A DNA stretch of 64,000 bases from Hydractinia symbiolongicarpus (GCF_029227915.1 NC_079885.1:29453001-29517000); one strand, 5' to 3'. Shown: positions 1 through 14,760, counted from the first letter of the stretch. The notes: generated by a model not told the origin, from the letters alone. Translations and numbers: made by a program.

Positions 1-2509
1 GCATAGTCGAATGTATACAAAGAAAGTACCCTGTGAGTAAACTCATTTCCAAAACGATTTTTTAAATTATTTTTTGACCTCTAAAACGCATGAGACTTGT
101 AGTTTTCCAAAATGTTTTCATTTTTGATGAAACGCTGAATAAAAGAAGTTTAATCGCCGGCAAACGAAATCCCGCCATTTCCCGTAAACCCCGGACTCGG
201 CCCATATAGTCAAAAATATACAAAGAAAGTACCCAGGGAGTAAACTCATTTCCCAAACAATTTTTTAAATTATTATTTCACCACTAAAGCCCATGAGACT
301 TGTAGTTTTTAAAAATGTTTTCATTATTGATGAGACGGTGAATAAAAGAAGTTTAATCGCCGGCAAACAAAAACCCGCGATTTCCTGTAAATCCCGGACT
401 CGGCCTGTATAGTTAAAAGTATACAAAGAAGGTACCCAGGGAGTAAATTCATTTCCCGAACGATTTTTAAATTATTTTTTCACCACTAAAACGCATGAGA
501 TTTGTAGTTTTCAGAAATGTTTTTATTTTTGATGAGACGCTTAATGAAAGTGGTTTTATCGCCGGCAAACGAAAAACTGCGATTTCCCGTAAATCCCGGG
601 CTTGGCCCGTATAGTCAAAAGTATACAAAGAAAGTACCCAGGGAGTAAACTCATTTCCCAAATGATTTTTTGAAATTATTTTGTCACCACTAAAACGCAT
701 GAGACTTGTAGTTTTCAAAAATGTTTTCATTTTTAATGAGACGCTTAATGAAAGAGTTTTAATCGCCGGCAAACGTAAACCCGCGATTTCCCGTAAATCC
801 CGGACTCGGCCCGTATAGTCAAAAGTATACAAAGAAAGTACCCAGGGAGTAAACTCATTTCCCGAACGATTTTTAAAATTATTCTTTCACCACTAAAACG
901 TATGAGACTTGTAGTTTTCAGAAATGTTTTCATTTTTGATGAGACGCTTAATGAATGTGGTTTAATCGCCGGCAAGCGAAAACCCGCAATTTCCCGTAAA
1001 TCCCAGGCTTGGCCCGCATAGTCGAATGTATACAAAGAAAGTACCCTGTGAGTAAACTTATTTTCAAAACGATTTTTTAAATTATCTTTTCACCACTAAA
1101 ACGCATGAGACTTGTAGTTTTCAAAAATGTTTTCATTTTTGATGAGACGCTGAATAAAAGAAGTTTAATCGCCGGCAAACAAAAACCCGCCATTTCCCGT
1201 AAACCCCGGGCTCGGCCCGTATAGTCAAAAGTATACAAAGAAAGTACCCAGGGAGTAAACTCATTTCCCGAACGATTTTTTAAATTATTATTTCACCACT
1301 AAAGCCCATGAAACTTGTAGTTTTTAAAAATGTTTTCATTTTTGATGAGACGGTGAATAAAAGAAGTTTAATCGCCGGCAAACGAAAACCCGCGATTTCC
1401 CGTAAATCCCAGATTCGGCCTGTATAGTCAAAAGTATACAAAGAAAGTACCCAGGGAGTAAACTCATTTAACGAACGATTTTTTAAATTATTTTTTCACC
1501 ACTAAAACGCATGAGACTTGTAGTTTTCAGAAATGTTTTCATTTTTGATGAGACGCTTAATTAAAGTGGTTTAAATGCCGGCAAACGAAAACCCGCAATT
1601 TCCCGTAAATCCCGGGCTTGGCCCGTGTAGTCAAAAGTATAAAAAGAAAGTACCCAGGGAGTAAACTCATTTCCCAAATGATTTTTTGAAATTATTTTGT
1701 CACCACTAAAACGCATGAGACTTGTACTTTTCAAAAGTGTTTTCATTTTTGATGAGACGCTGAATAAAAGAAGTTTAATCGCCGGCAAACGAAAACCCGC
1801 GATTTCCCGTAAATCCCGGGCTTGGCCCGTTTAGTCGAATGTATACAAAGAAAGTACCCTGTGAGTAAACTCATTTCCAAAACAATTTTTTAAATTATCT
1901 TTTCACCACTAAAACGCATGAGACTTGTAGTTTTCAAAAATGTTTTCATTTTTGATGAGACGCTGAATAAAAGAAGTTTAATCGCCGGCAAACGAAAACC
2001 CGCCATTTCCCGTAAACCCCGGACTCGGCCCGTATAGTCAAAAGTATACAAAGAAAGTACCCAGGGAGAAAACTCATTTCCCGAACGATTTTTTAAATTA
2101 TTAGCTCACCACTAAAGCCCATGAGACTTGTAGTTTTTAAAAATATTTTCATTTTCGATGAGACGGTGAATAAAAGAAGTTTAATCGCCGCCAAACGAAA
2201 ACCCGCAATTTCCCGTAAATCCCGGACTCGGCCTGTATAGTCAAAAGTATACAAAGAAAGTACCCAGGGAGTAAACTCATTTCCCGAACGATTTTTTAAA
2301 TTATTTATTCACCACTAAAACGTATGAGACTTGTAGTTTTTAAAAATGTTTTCATTTTTGATGAGACGCTTAATGAAAGTGGTTTAATCGCTGGCAAACG
2401 AAAACACGCGATTTCCCGTAAATCCCGGGCTTGGCCCGTATAGTCGAATGTATACAAAGAAAGTACCCTGTGAGTAAACTCATTTCCAGAACGATTTTTT
2501 AAATTATTT

Positions 2510-5500
2510 TTCCACCACTAAAACGCATAAGACTTGTAGTTTGCAAAAATTTTTTCATTTTTGATGAGACGCTGAATAAAAGAAGTTTAATCGTCGGCAA
2601 ACGAAAACCGGCGATTTCCCGTAAATCCCGGGCTTGGCCCGTATAGTTAAAAAAGTACAAAGAAAGTACCCAGGGAGTAAACTCATTTCCTGAGCGATTT
2701 TTTAAATTACTTTGTCACCACAGAAACGCATGAGACTTGTAGTTTTCAAAAAAGTTTTCATTTTTGATGAGACGCTTAATGAAAGGGGTTTAATCGCCGG
2801 CAAACGAAAACCCGCGATTTCCCGTAAATCCCGGGCTTGGCCCGCATAGTCGAATGTATACAAAGAAAGTACCCTGTGAGTAAACTCATTTCCAGAACGA
2901 TTTTTTAAACTATTTTTTCACCACTAAAACGCATAAGACTTGTAGTTTCCAAAAATGTTTTCATTTTTGATAAGACGCTGAATAAAAGAAGTTTAATCGC
3001 CGGCAAACGAAAAACCGCGATTTCCCGTAAATCCCGGGCTTTGCCCGTATAGTCAAAAGTATACAAAGAAAGTACCCAGGGAGTAAACTCATTTCCCAAA
3101 TGATTTTTTGAAATTATTTTGTCACCACTAAAACGCATGAGACTTGTAGTTTTCAAAAATGTTTTCATTTTTAATGAGACGCTTAATGAAAGAGTTTTAA
3201 TCGCCGGCAAACGAAAACCTGCGATTTCTTGTAAATCCCGGACTCGGCCCGTATAGTCAAAAGTATACAAAGAAAGTACCCAGGGAGTAAACTCATTTCC
3301 TGAACGATTTTTAAAATTATTTTTTCACCACTAAAACGTATGAGACTTGTAGTTTTCAGAAATGTTTTCATTTTTGATGAGACGCTTAATGAATGTGGTT
3401 TAATCGCCGGCAAGCGAAAACCCGCGATTTCCCGTAAATCCCAGGCTTGGCCCGCATAGTCGAATGTATACAAAGAAAGTACCCTGTGAGTAAACTTATT
3501 TCCAAAACGATTTTTTAAATTATCTTTTCACCACTAAAACGCATGAGACTTGTAGTTTTCAAAAATGTTTTCATTTTTGATGAGACGCTGAATAAAAGAA
3601 GTTTAATCGCCGGCAAACGAAAACCCGCCATTTCCCGTAAACCCCGGACTCGCCCCGTATAGTCAAAAGTATACAAAGAAAGTACCCAGGGAGTAAACTC
3701 ATTTCCCGAACGATTTTTTAAATTATTATTTCACCACTAAAGCCCATGAGATTGTAGTTTTTAAAAATGTTTTCATTTTTGATGAGACGGTGAATAAAAG
3801 AAGTTTAATCGCCGGCAAACGAAAACCCGCGATTTCCCGTAAATCCCGGACTCGGCCTGTATAGTCAAAAGTATACAATGAAAGTACCGAGGGAGTAAAC
3901 TCATTTCCCGAACGATTTTTTAAATTATTTTTTCACCACTAAAACGCATGAGACTTGTAGTTTTCAAAAATGTTTTCATTTTTGATGAGACGCCTAATGA
4001 AAGAGGTTTAATCGCCGGCAAACGAAATCCCGCGATTTCCCGTAAATCCCGGGCTTGGTCCGTATAGTCGAATGTATAAAAAGAAAGTACCCAGGGAGTA
4101 AACCCATTTCCTGAACGATTTTTTAAATTATTTTTTCGCCACTAAAACGCATAAGACTTGTAGTTTTCAAAAATTTTTTCATTTTTGATGAGACGCTGAA
4201 TAAAAGAAGTTTAATCGTCGGCAAACGAAAACCGGCGATTTCCCGTAAATCCCGGGCTTGGCCCGTATAGTTAAAAAAGTACAAAGAAAGTACCCAGGGA
4301 GTAAACTCATTTCCTGAGCGATTTTTTAAATTACTTTGTCACCACAGAAACGCATGAGACTTGTAGTTTTCAAAAAAGTTTTCATTTTTGATGAGACGCT
4401 TAATGAAAGGGGTTTAATCGCCGGCAAACGAAAACCCGCGATTTCCCGTAAATCCCGGGCTTGGCCCGCATAGTCGAATGTATACAAAGAAAGTACCCTG
4501 TGAGTAAACTCATTTCCAGAACGATTTTTTAAACTATTTTTTCACCACTAAAACGCATAAGACTTGTAGTTTCCAAAAATGTTGTCATTTTTGATAAGAC
4601 GCTGAATAAAAGAAGTTTAATCGCCGGCAAACGAAAAACCGCGATTTCCCGTAAATCCCGGGCTTGGCCCGTATAGTCAAAAGTATACAAAGAAAGTACC
4701 CAGGGAGTAAACTCATTTCCCAAATGATTTTTTGAAATTATTTTGTCACCACTAAAACGCATGAGACTTGTAGTTTTCAAAAATGTTTTCATTTTTAATG
4801 AGACGCTTAATGAAAGAGTTTTAATCGCCGGCAAACGAAAACCTGCGATTTCTTGTAAATCCCGGACTCGGCCCGTATAGTCAAAAGTATACAAAGAAAG
4901 TACCCAGGGAGTAAACTCATTTCCCGAACGATTTTTAAAATTATTTTTTCACCACTAAAACGTATGAGACTTGTAGTTTTCAGAAATGTTTTCATTTTTG
5001 ATGAGACGCTTAATGAATGTGGTTTAATCGCCGGCAAGCGAAAACCCGCGATTTCCCGTAAATCCCAGGCTTGGCCCGCATAGTCGAATGTATACAAAGA
5101 AAGTACCCTGTGAGTAGACTTATTTCCAAAACGATTTTTTAAATTATCTTTTCACCACTAAAACGCATGAGACTTGTAGTTTTCAAAAATGTTTTCATTT
5201 TTGATGAGACGCTGAATAAAAGAAGTTTAATCGCCGGCAAACGAAAACCCGCCATTTCCCGTAAACCCCGGACTCGCCCCGTATAGTCAAAAGTATACAA
5301 AGAAAGTACCCAGGGAGTAAACTCATTTCCCGAACGATTTTTTAAATTATTATTTCACCACTAAAGCCCATGAGATTGTAGTTTTTAAAAATGTTTTCAT
5401 TTTTGATGAGACGGTGAATAAAAGAAGTTTAATCGCCGGCAAACGAAAACCCGCGATTTCCCGTAAATCCCGGACTCGGCCTGTATAGTCAAAAGTATAC

Positions 5501-5780
5501 AATGAAAGTACCGAGGGAGTAAACTCATTTCCCGAACGATTTTTTAAATTATTTTTTCACCACTAAAACGCATGAGACTTGTAGTTTTCAAAAATGTTTT
5601 CATTTTTGATGAGACGCCTAATGAAAGAGGTTTAATCGCCGGCAAACGAAATCCCGCGATTTCCCGTAAATCCCGGGCTTGGTCCGTATAGTCGAATGTA
5701 TAAAAAGAAAGTACCCAGGGAGTAAACCCATTTCCTGAACGATTTTTTAAATTATTTTTTCGCCACTAAAACGCATAAGA
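2510..5780 (+). repeat. Higher-order repeat, 8 monomers (1,624 bp), two copies
   Basis: Diagnostic variants recur at an offset of 1,624 bp. Examples are the TCGTCGGCAAACG monomer near 2,590 and 4,215, the TTACTTTGTCACCACAG variant near 2,707 and 4,331, and the GATTTCTTGTAAATCC variant near 3,225 and 4,849. The two copies differ at only scattered positions. They diverge from each other before about 2,510 and after about 5,780. Part of the same set (about 467-1,450) also recurs at an offset of 2,438 bp (12 monomers), so the 8-mer probably derives from a longer 12-mer. Confidence 0.85.
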
Positions 5781-6129
5781 CTTGTAGTTTTCAAAAATGT
5801 TTTCATTTTTGATGAGACGCTTAATGAAAGAAGTTTAATCGCCGGCAAACGAAAACCGGCGATTTGCCGTAAATCCCGGACTCGGCCCGTATAGTCAAAA
5901 GTATACAAGGAAAGTACCCAGTAAGTAAACTCATTTCCCGAACGAATTTTTAAATTATTTTTTCACCACTAAAACGCATGAGACTTGTAGTTTTTAAAAA
6001 TGATTTCATTTTTGATGAGACGCTTAATGAAAGTGGTTTAATCGCCGGCAAACGAAAACCCGCAATTTCCCGTAAATCCCGGTCTTGGCCCGCATAGTCG
6101 AATGTATACAAAGAAATTACCCTGTGAGT

Positions 6130-7350
6130 AAACTCATTTCCAAAACGATTTTTTAAATTATCTTTTCACCACTAAAACGCATGAGACTTGAAGTTTTCAA
6201 AAATGTTTTCATTTTTGATGAGAGGCTGAATAAAAGAAGTTTAATCGCCGGCAAACGAAAACCTGCGATTTCCCGTAAATCCCGGACTCGGCCCGTATAG
6301 TCAAAAGCATACAAAGAAAGTACCCAGGGTGTAAACTCATTTCCCGAACGATTTTTTAATATATTATTTTACCACTAAAGCCCATGAGACTTGTAGTTTT
6401 TAAAAATGTTTTCATTTTTGATGAGACGCTGAATAAAAGAAGTTTAAACGCCGGCAAACGAAAACCCGCGACTTCCCGTAAATCGCGGACTCGGCCCGTA
6501 TAGTCAAAAGTATACAAAGAAAGTACCCAGGGAGTAAACTCATTTCCCGAACGATTTTTTAAAATATTTTTTCACCACTAAAACGCATGAGACTTGTAGT
6601 TTTCAAAAATGTTTTCATTTTTGATGAGACGCTGAATAATAGAAGTTTAATCGCCGGTAAACGAAAACCCGCCATTTCCCGTAAACCCCGGACTCGGCCA
6701 GTATAGTCAAAAGTATACAAAGAAAGTACCCAGTAAGTAAACTCATTTCCAAAACGATTTTTTAAATTATCTTTTCACCACTAAAACGCATGAGACTTGA
6801 AGTTTTCAAAAATGTTTTCATTTTTGATGAGAGGCTGAATAAAAGAAGTTTAATCGCCGGCAAACGAAAACCTGCGATTTCCCGTAAATCCCGGACTCGG
6901 CCCGTATAGTCAAAAGCATACAAAGAAAGTACCCAGGGTGTAAACTCATTTCCCGAACGATTTTTTAATATATTATTTTACCACTAAAGCCCATGAGACT
7001 TGTAGTTTTTAAAAATGTTTTCATTTTTGATGAGACGCTGAATAAAAGAAGTTTAAACGCCGGCAAACGAAAACCCGCGACTTCCCGTAAATCGCGGACT
7101 CGGCCCGTATAGTCAAAAGTATACAAAGAAAGTACCCAGGGAGTAAACTCATTTCCCGAACGATTTTTTAAAATATTTTTTCACCACTAAAACGCATGAG
7201 ACTTGTAGTTTTCAAAAATGTTTTCATTTTTGATGAGACGCTGAATAATAGAAGTTTAATCGCCGGTAAACGAAAACCCGCCATTTCCCGTAAACCCCGG
7301 ACTCGGCCAGTATAGTCAAAAGTATACAAAGAAAGTACCCAGTAAGTAAA
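6130..7350 (+). repeat. Higher-order repeat, 3 monomers (609 bp), two copies
   Basis: The variants ACTTGAAGTTTTC and GATGAGAGGCTG occur at about 6,185-6,235 and again 609 bp later. They are followed in both copies by CCCAGGGTGTAAAC and CGACTTCCCGTAAATCGCG variants. The near identity of the copies indicates a recent local duplication of three monomers. Confidence 0.85.
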
Positions 7351-7679
7351 CTCATTTCCCGAACGAATTTTTAAATTATTTTTTCACCACTACAACGCAT
7401 GAACCTTGTAGTTTTTAAAAATGTTTTCATTTTTGATGAGACGCTGAATAAAAGAAGTTTAATCGCCGGCAAACGAAAACCCGCGATTTCCCGTAAATCC
7501 CGGTCTTGGCCCGCATAGTCGAATGTATACAAAGAAATTACCCTGTGAGTAAACTCATTTCCAAAACGATTTTTTAAATTATCTTTTCACCACTAAAACG
7601 CATGAGACTTGAAGTTTTCAAAAATGTTTTCATTTTTGATGAGACGCTGAATAAAAGAAGTTTAATCGCCGGCAAACGA

Positions 7680-7880
7680 AAACCTGCGATTTCCCGTAAA
7701 TCCCGGACTCGGCCCGTATAGTCAAATGCATACAAAGAAAGTACCCAGGGTTTCAAAAATGTTTTCATTTTTGATGAAAACACTTAATGAAAGAGGTTTA
7801 ATCGCCGGCAAACGAAAACCCGCCATTTCCCGTAAACCCCGGCCTCGGCCCTTATAGTGAAAAGTATACAAAGAAAGTAC
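7680..7880 (+). repeat. Truncated monomer with ~68-bp internal deletion
   Basis: After CCCAGGG at about 7,750 the sequence jumps directly to TTTCAAAAATG, skipping the AT-rich segment and the TGAGACTTGTAG landmark. The spacing between flanking landmarks (7,603 and 7,942) is 339 bp instead of about 406, giving a deletion of about 67-68 bp. It is the only large indel I noticed within a monomer of this array. Confidence 0.8.
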
Positions 7881-8200
7881 CCAGGGAGTAAACTCATTTC
7901 CCGAACGATTTTTTAAATTATTTTTTCACCACTAAAACGCATGAGACTTGTAGTTTTTAAAAATGTTTTCATTTTTGATGAGACGCTTAATGAAAGAGGT
8001 TTAATCGTCGGCAAACAAAATCCCGCGATTTCCCGTAAATCCCGGGCTTGGCCCGTAAAGTCCAAAGTATACAAAGAAAGTACCCAGGGAGTAAACTCAT
8101 TTCCCGAACAATTTTTTAAATTACTATTTCACCACTAAAGCCCATGAGAATTATAGTTTTTAAAAATGTTTTCATTTTTGATGAGACGCTGAATAAAAGA

Positions 8201-11200
8201 AGTTTTATCACCGGCAAACAAAAACCCGCGATTTCCCGTAAATCCCGGGCTTGGCCCGTATAGTCGAATGTATACAAAGAAAGTACCCTGTGAGTAAACT
8301 CATTTCCCGAACGATTTTTTAAATTATTTTTTCACCACTAACACGCATGAGACTTGTAGTTTTCAGAAATGTTTTCATTTTTGATGAGACGCTTAATGAA
8401 AGTGGTTTAATCGCCGGCAAACGAAAACCCGCGATTTGCCGTAAATCCCGGACTTTGCCCGTATAGTCGAATGTATAAAAAGAAAGTACCCAGGGAGTAA
8501 ACTCATTTCCCGAACGATTTTTTAAATTATTTTTTCACCACTAAAACGCATAAGACTTGTAGTTTTCAAAAATGTTTTCATTTTTGATGAGACGCTTAAT
8601 GAAAGAAGTTTAATCGCCGGCAAACGAAAACCCGCGATTTCCCGTAAATCCCGGGCTTGGCCCGTATAGTCGAAGGTATACAAAGAAAGTACCCTGTGAG
8701 TAAACTCATTTCCCGAACGATTTTTTAAATTATTTTTTCACCACTAAAACGCATGAGACTTGTAGTTTTCAGAAATGTTTTCATTTTTGATGAGACCCTT
8801 AATAAAAGTGGTTTAATCGCCGGCAAACGAAAACCCGCGATTTGCCGTAAATCCCGGACTTTGCCCGTAAAGTCGAATGTATACAAAGAAAGTACCCTGT
8901 GAGTAAACTCATTTCCAAAACGATTTTTTAAATTATCTTTTCACCACTAAAACGCATGAGACTTGTAGTTTTCAAAAATGTTTTCATTTTTGATGAGACG
9001 CTGAATAAAAGAAGTTTAATCGCCGGCAAACGAAAACCCGCCATTTCCCGTAAACCCCGGACTCGCCCCGTATAGTCAAAAGTATACAAAGAAAGTACCC
9101 AGGGAGTAAACTCATTTCCCGAACGATTTTTTAAATTATTATTTCACCACTAAAGCCCATGAGATTGTAGTTTTTAAAAATGTTTTCATTTTTGATGAGA
9201 CGGTGAATAAAAGAAGTTTAATCGCCGGCAAACGAAAACCCGCGATTTCCCGTAAATCCCGGACTCGGCCTGTATAGTCAAAAGTATACAATGAAAGTAC
9301 CGAGGGAGTAAACTCATTTCCCGAACGATTTTTTAAATTATTTTTTCACCACTAAAACGCATGAGACTTGTAGTTTTCAAAAATGTTTTCATTTTTGATG
9401 AGACGCTGAATAAAAGAAGTTTTATCACCGGCAAACAAAAACCCGCGATTTCCCGTAAATCCCGGGCTTGGCCCGTATAGTCGAATGTATACAAAGAAAG
9501 TACCCTGTGAGTAAACTCATTTCCCGAACGATTTTTTAAATTATTTTTTCACCACTAACACGCATGAGACTTGTAGTTTTCAGAAATGTTTTCATTTTTG
9601 ATGAGACGCTTAATGAAAGTGGTTTAATCGCCGGCAAACGAAAACCCGCGATTTGCCGTAAATCCCGGACTTTGCCCGTATAGTCGAATGTATAAAAAGA
9701 AAGTACCCAGGGAGTAAACTCATTTCCCGAACGATTTTTTAAATTATTTTTTCACCACTAAAACGCATAAGACTTGTAGTTTTCAAAAATGTTTTCATTT
9801 TTGATGAGACGCTTAATGAAAGAAGTTTAATCGCCGGCAAACGAAAACCCGCGATTTCCCGTAAATCCCGGGCTTGGCCCGTATAGTCGAAGGTATACAA
9901 AGAAAGTACCCTGTGAGTAAACTCATTTCCCGAACGATTTTTTAAATTATTTTTTCACCACTAAAACGCATGAGACTTGTAGTTTTCAGAAATGTTTTCA
10001 TTTTTGATGAGACCCTTAATAAAAGTGGTTTAATCGCCGGCAAACGAAAACCCGCGATTTGCCGTAAATCCCGGACTTTGCCCGTAAAGTCGAATGTATA
10101 CAAAGAAAGTACCCTGTGAGTAAACTCATTTCCAAAACGATTTTTTAAATTATCTTTTCACCACTAAAACGCATGAGACTTGTAGTTTTCAAAAATGTTT
10201 TCATTTTTGATGAGACGCTGAATAAAAGAAGTTTAATCGCCGGCAAACGAAAACCCGCCATTTCCCGTAAACCCCGGACTCGCCCCGTATAGTCAAAAGT
10301 ATACAAAGAAAGTACCCAGGGAGTAAACTCATTTCCCGAACGATTTTTTAAATTATTATTTCACCACTAAAGCCCATGAGATTGTAGTTTTTAAAAATGT
10401 TTTCATTTTTGATGAGACGGTGAATAAAAGAAGTTTAATCGCCGGCAAACGAAAACCCGCGATTTCCCGTAAATCCCGGACTCGGCCTGTATAGTCAAAA
10501 GTATACAATGAAAGTACCGAGGGAGTAAACTCATTTCCCGAACGATTTTTTAAATTATTTTTTCACCACTAAAACGCATGAGACTTGTAGTTTTCAAAAA
10601 TGTTTTCATTTTTGATGAGACGCTGAATAAAAGAAGTTTTATCACCGGCAAACAAAAACCCGCGATTTCCCGTAAATCCCGGGCTTGGCCCGTATAGTCG
10701 AATGTATACAAAGAAAGTACCCTGTGAGTAAACTCATTTCCCGAACGATTTTTTAAATTATTTTTTCACCACTAACACGCATGAGACTTGTAGTTTTCAG
10801 AAATGTTTTCATTTTTGATGAGACGCTTAATGAAAGTGGTTTAATCGCCGGCAAACGAAAACCCGCGATTTGCCGTAAATCCCGGACTTTGCCCGTATAG
10901 TCGAATGTATAAAAAGAAAGTACCCAGGGAGTAAACTCATTTCCCGAACGATTTTTTAAATTATTTTTTCACCACTAAAACGCATAAGACTTGTAGTTTT
11001 CAAAAATGTTTTCATTTTTGATGAGACGCTTAATGAAAGAAGTTTAATCGCCGGCAAACGAAAACCCGCGATTTCCCGTAAATCCCGGGCTTGGCCCGTA
11101 TAGTCGAAGGTATACAAAGAAAGTACCCTGTGAGTAAACTCATTTCCCGAACGATTTTTTAAATTATTTTTTCACCACTAAAACGCATGAGACTTGTAGT

Positions 11201-11851
11201 TTTCAGAAATGTTTTCATTTTTGATGAGACCCTTAATAAAAGTGGTTTAATCGCCGGCAAACGAAAACCCGCGATTTGCCGTAAATCCCGGACTTTGCCC
11301 GTAAAGTCGAATGTATACAAAGAAAGTACCCTGTGAGTAAACTCATTTCCAAAACGATTTTTTAAATTATCTTTTCACCACTAAAACGCATGAGACTTGT
11401 AGTTTTCAAAAATGTTTTCATTTTTGATGAGACGCTGAATAAAAGAAGTTTAATCGCCGGCAAACGAAAACCCGCCATTTCCCGTAAACCCCGGACTCGC
11501 CCCGTATAGTCAAAAGTATACAAAGAAAGTACCCAGGGAGTAAACTCATTTCCCGAACGATTTTTTAAATTATTATTTCACCACTAAAGCCCATGAGATT
11601 GTAGTTTTTAAAAATGTTTTCATTTTTGATGAGACGGTGAATAAAAGAAGTTTAATCGCCGGCAAACGAAAACCCGCGATTTCCCGTAAATCCCGGACTC
11701 GGCCTGTATAGTCAAAAGTATACAATGAAAGTACCGAGGGAGTAAACTCATTTCCCGAACGATTTTTTAAATTATTTTTTCACCACTAAAACGCATGAGA
11801 CTTGTAGTTTTCAAAAATGTTTTCATTTTTGATGAGACGCTGAATAAAAGA
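8201..11851 (+). repeat. Higher-order repeat, 6 monomers (1,217 bp), three copies
   Basis: The variant AGTTTTATCACCGGC starts at 8,201, 9,418 and 10,635, exactly 1,217 bp apart. The variant CCCGTAAAGTCG occurs at 8,864, 10,081 and 11,298, again 1,217 bp apart. The three copies look nearly identical over their whole length, so this is among the most homogeneous blocks of the array. The pattern breaks at about 11,851, where a GAATTTAATCG variant appears. Confidence 0.92.
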
Positions 11852-14760
11852 ATTTAATCGCCGGCAAACGAAAACCCGCGATTTCCCGTAAATCCCGGGC
11901 TTGGCCCGTATAGTCGAATGTATACAAAGAAAGTACCCAGGATGTAAACTCATTTCCCGAACGATTTTTTAAACTTTTTTTTCACCACTAAAACGCATGA
12001 TACTTGTAGTTTTCAAAAATGTTTTTATTTTTGATGAGACGCTGAATAAAAGAAGTTTAATCGCCGGCAAACGAAAACATGCGATTTCCCGTAAATCCCG
12101 GGCTTGGCCCGTATAGTCAAAAGTATACAAAGAAAGTACCCAGGGAGTAAACTCATTTTCCGAACGATTTTTTAAATTATTTTTTCACCACTAAAACGCA
12201 TGAGACTTGTAGTTTTCAAAAAGGTTTTCATTTTTGATGAGACGCTGAATAAAAGAAGTTTAATCGCCCGCAAACGAAAACATGCGATTTCCCGTAAATC
12301 CCGGGCTTGGCCCGTATAGTCAAAAGTATACAAAGAAAGTACCCAGGGAGTAAACTCATTTTCCGAACGATTTTTTAAATTATTTTTTCACCACTAAAAC
12401 GCATGAGACTTGTACTTTTCAAAAATATTTTCATTTTTGATGAGACGCTGAATAAAAGAAGTTTAATCGCCGGCAAACGAAAACCCGCGATTTCCCGTAA
12501 ATCCCGGACTCGGCCCGTATAGTCAAACGTATACAAGGAAAGTACCCAGTGAGTAAACTCATTTCCCGAACGAATTTTTAAATTATTTTTTCACCACTAA
12601 AACGCATGAGACTTGTAGTTTTCAAAAATGTTTTCATTTTTGATGAGACGCTGAATAAAAGATGTTTAATCGCTGGCAAACGAAAACCCGCGATTTCCCG
12701 TAAATCCCGGACTCGGCCGTATAGTCAAAAGTATACAAGGAAAGTACCCAGTGAGTAAACTCATTTCCCGAACGATTTTTTAAATTATTTTTTCACCACT
12801 AAAACGCATAAGACTTGTAGTTTTTAAAAATGTTTTCATTTTTGATGAGACGCTGAATAAAAGAAGTTTAATCGCCGGCAAACGAAAACATGCGATTTCC
12901 CGTAAATCCCGGGCTCGGCCCGTATAGTCAAAAGTATACAAAGAAAGTACCCAGGGAGTAAACTCATTTCCCGAACGATTTTTTAAATTATTTTTTCACC
13001 ACTAAAACGCATGAGACTTGTAGTTTTCAGAAATGTTTTCATTTTTGATGAGACGCTTAATGAAAGTGGTTTAATCGCCGGCAAACGAAAACCCGCGATT
13101 TGCCGTAAATCCCGGACTTGGCCCGTATAGTCGAATGTATACAAAGAAATTACCCTGTGAGTAAACTCATTTCCAAAACGATTTTTTAAATTATCTTTTC
13201 ACCACTAAAACGCATGAGACTTGTAGTTTTCAAAAATGTTTTCATTTTTGATGAGACGCTGAATAAAAGAATTTAATCGCCGGCAAACGAAAACCCGCGA
13301 TTTCCCGTAAATCCCGGGCTTGGCCCGTATAGTCGAATGTATACAAAGAAAGTACCCAGGATGTAAACTCATTTCCCGAACGATTTTTTAAACTTTTTTT
13401 TCACCACTAAAACGCATGATACTTGTAGTTTTCAAAAATGTTTTCATTTTTGATGAGACGCTGAATAAAAGAATTTAATCGCCGGCAAACGAAAACCCGC
13501 GATTTCCAGTAAATCCCGGGCTTGGCCCGTATAGTCAAAAGTATACAAAGAAAGTACCCAGGGAGTAAATTCATTTCCCGAACGATTTTTTAAATTATTA
13601 TTTCACCACTAAAACGCATGAGACTTGTAGTTTTCAAAAATATTTTCATTTTTGATGAGACGCTGAATAAAAGAAGTTTAATTGCCGGCAAACGAATACC
13701 TGCGATTTCCCGTAAATCCCGGACTCGGCCCGTATAGTCAAAAGTATACTAAGAAAGTACCCAGGGAGTAAACTCATTTCCAGAACGATTTTTTAAATTA
13801 TTTTTTCACCACTAAAACGCATAAGACTTGTAGTTTTTAAAAATGTTTTTATTTTTGATGAGACGCTGAATAAAAGAAGTTTAATCGCCGGCAAACGAAA
13901 ACATGCGATTTCCCGTAAATCCCGGGCTTGGCCCGTATAGTCAAAAGTATACAAAGAAAGTACCCAGGGAGTAAACTCATTTCCCGAACGATTTTTTAAA
14001 TTATTTTTTCACCACTAAAACGCATGAGACTTGTAGTTTTCAAAAATTTTTTCATTTTTAATGAGACGCTTTATGAAAGAGGTTTACTCGCAGGCAAACG
14101 AAAACCCGCGATTTCCCGTAAATCCCGGGCTTGGCCCGTATAGTCGAATGTATACAAAGAAAGTACCCTGTGAGTAAACTCATTTCCCGAACGATTTTTT
14201 AAATTATTTTTTCACCACTAAAACGCATGAGACTTGTAGTTTTCAGAAATGTTTTCATTTTTGATGAGACGCTTAATGAAAGTGGTTTAATCGCCGGCAA
14301 ACGAAAACCCGCGATTTGCCGTAAATCCCGGACTTGGCCCGTATAGTCGAATGTATACAAAGAAATTACCCTGTGAGTAAACTCATTTCCAAAATGATTT
14401 TTTAAATTATCTTTTCACCACTAAAACGCATGAGACTTGTAGTTTTCAAAAATGTTTTCATTTTTGATGAGACGCTGAATAAAAGAATTTAATCGCGGGC
14501 AAACGAAAACCCGCGATTTCCCGTAAATCCCGGGCTTGGCCCGTATAGTCGAATGTATACAAAGAAAGTACCCAGGGAGTAAACTCATTTCCAGAACAAT
14601 TTTTTAACTTTTTTTTCACCAAAAAACGCATAAGACTTGTAGTTTTCAAAAATGTTTTCATTTTTGATGAGACGCTTATTGAAATAGGTTTAATCGCCGG
14701 CAAACGAAAACCCGCGATTTCCCGTAAATCCCGGGCTTGGCCCGTATAGTTGAATGTATA
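11852..14760 (+). repeat. Satellite monomers, irregular arrangement
   Basis: This stretch consists of diverse monomers without a clean higher-order period. The pair GAAATTACCC followed by GAATAAAAGAATTTAATCG occurs near 13,150-13,270 and again near 14,360-14,490. A similar segment reappears far downstream near 30,345-30,470, which suggests long-range exchange within the array. I see nothing other than satellite here. Confidence 0.75.
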
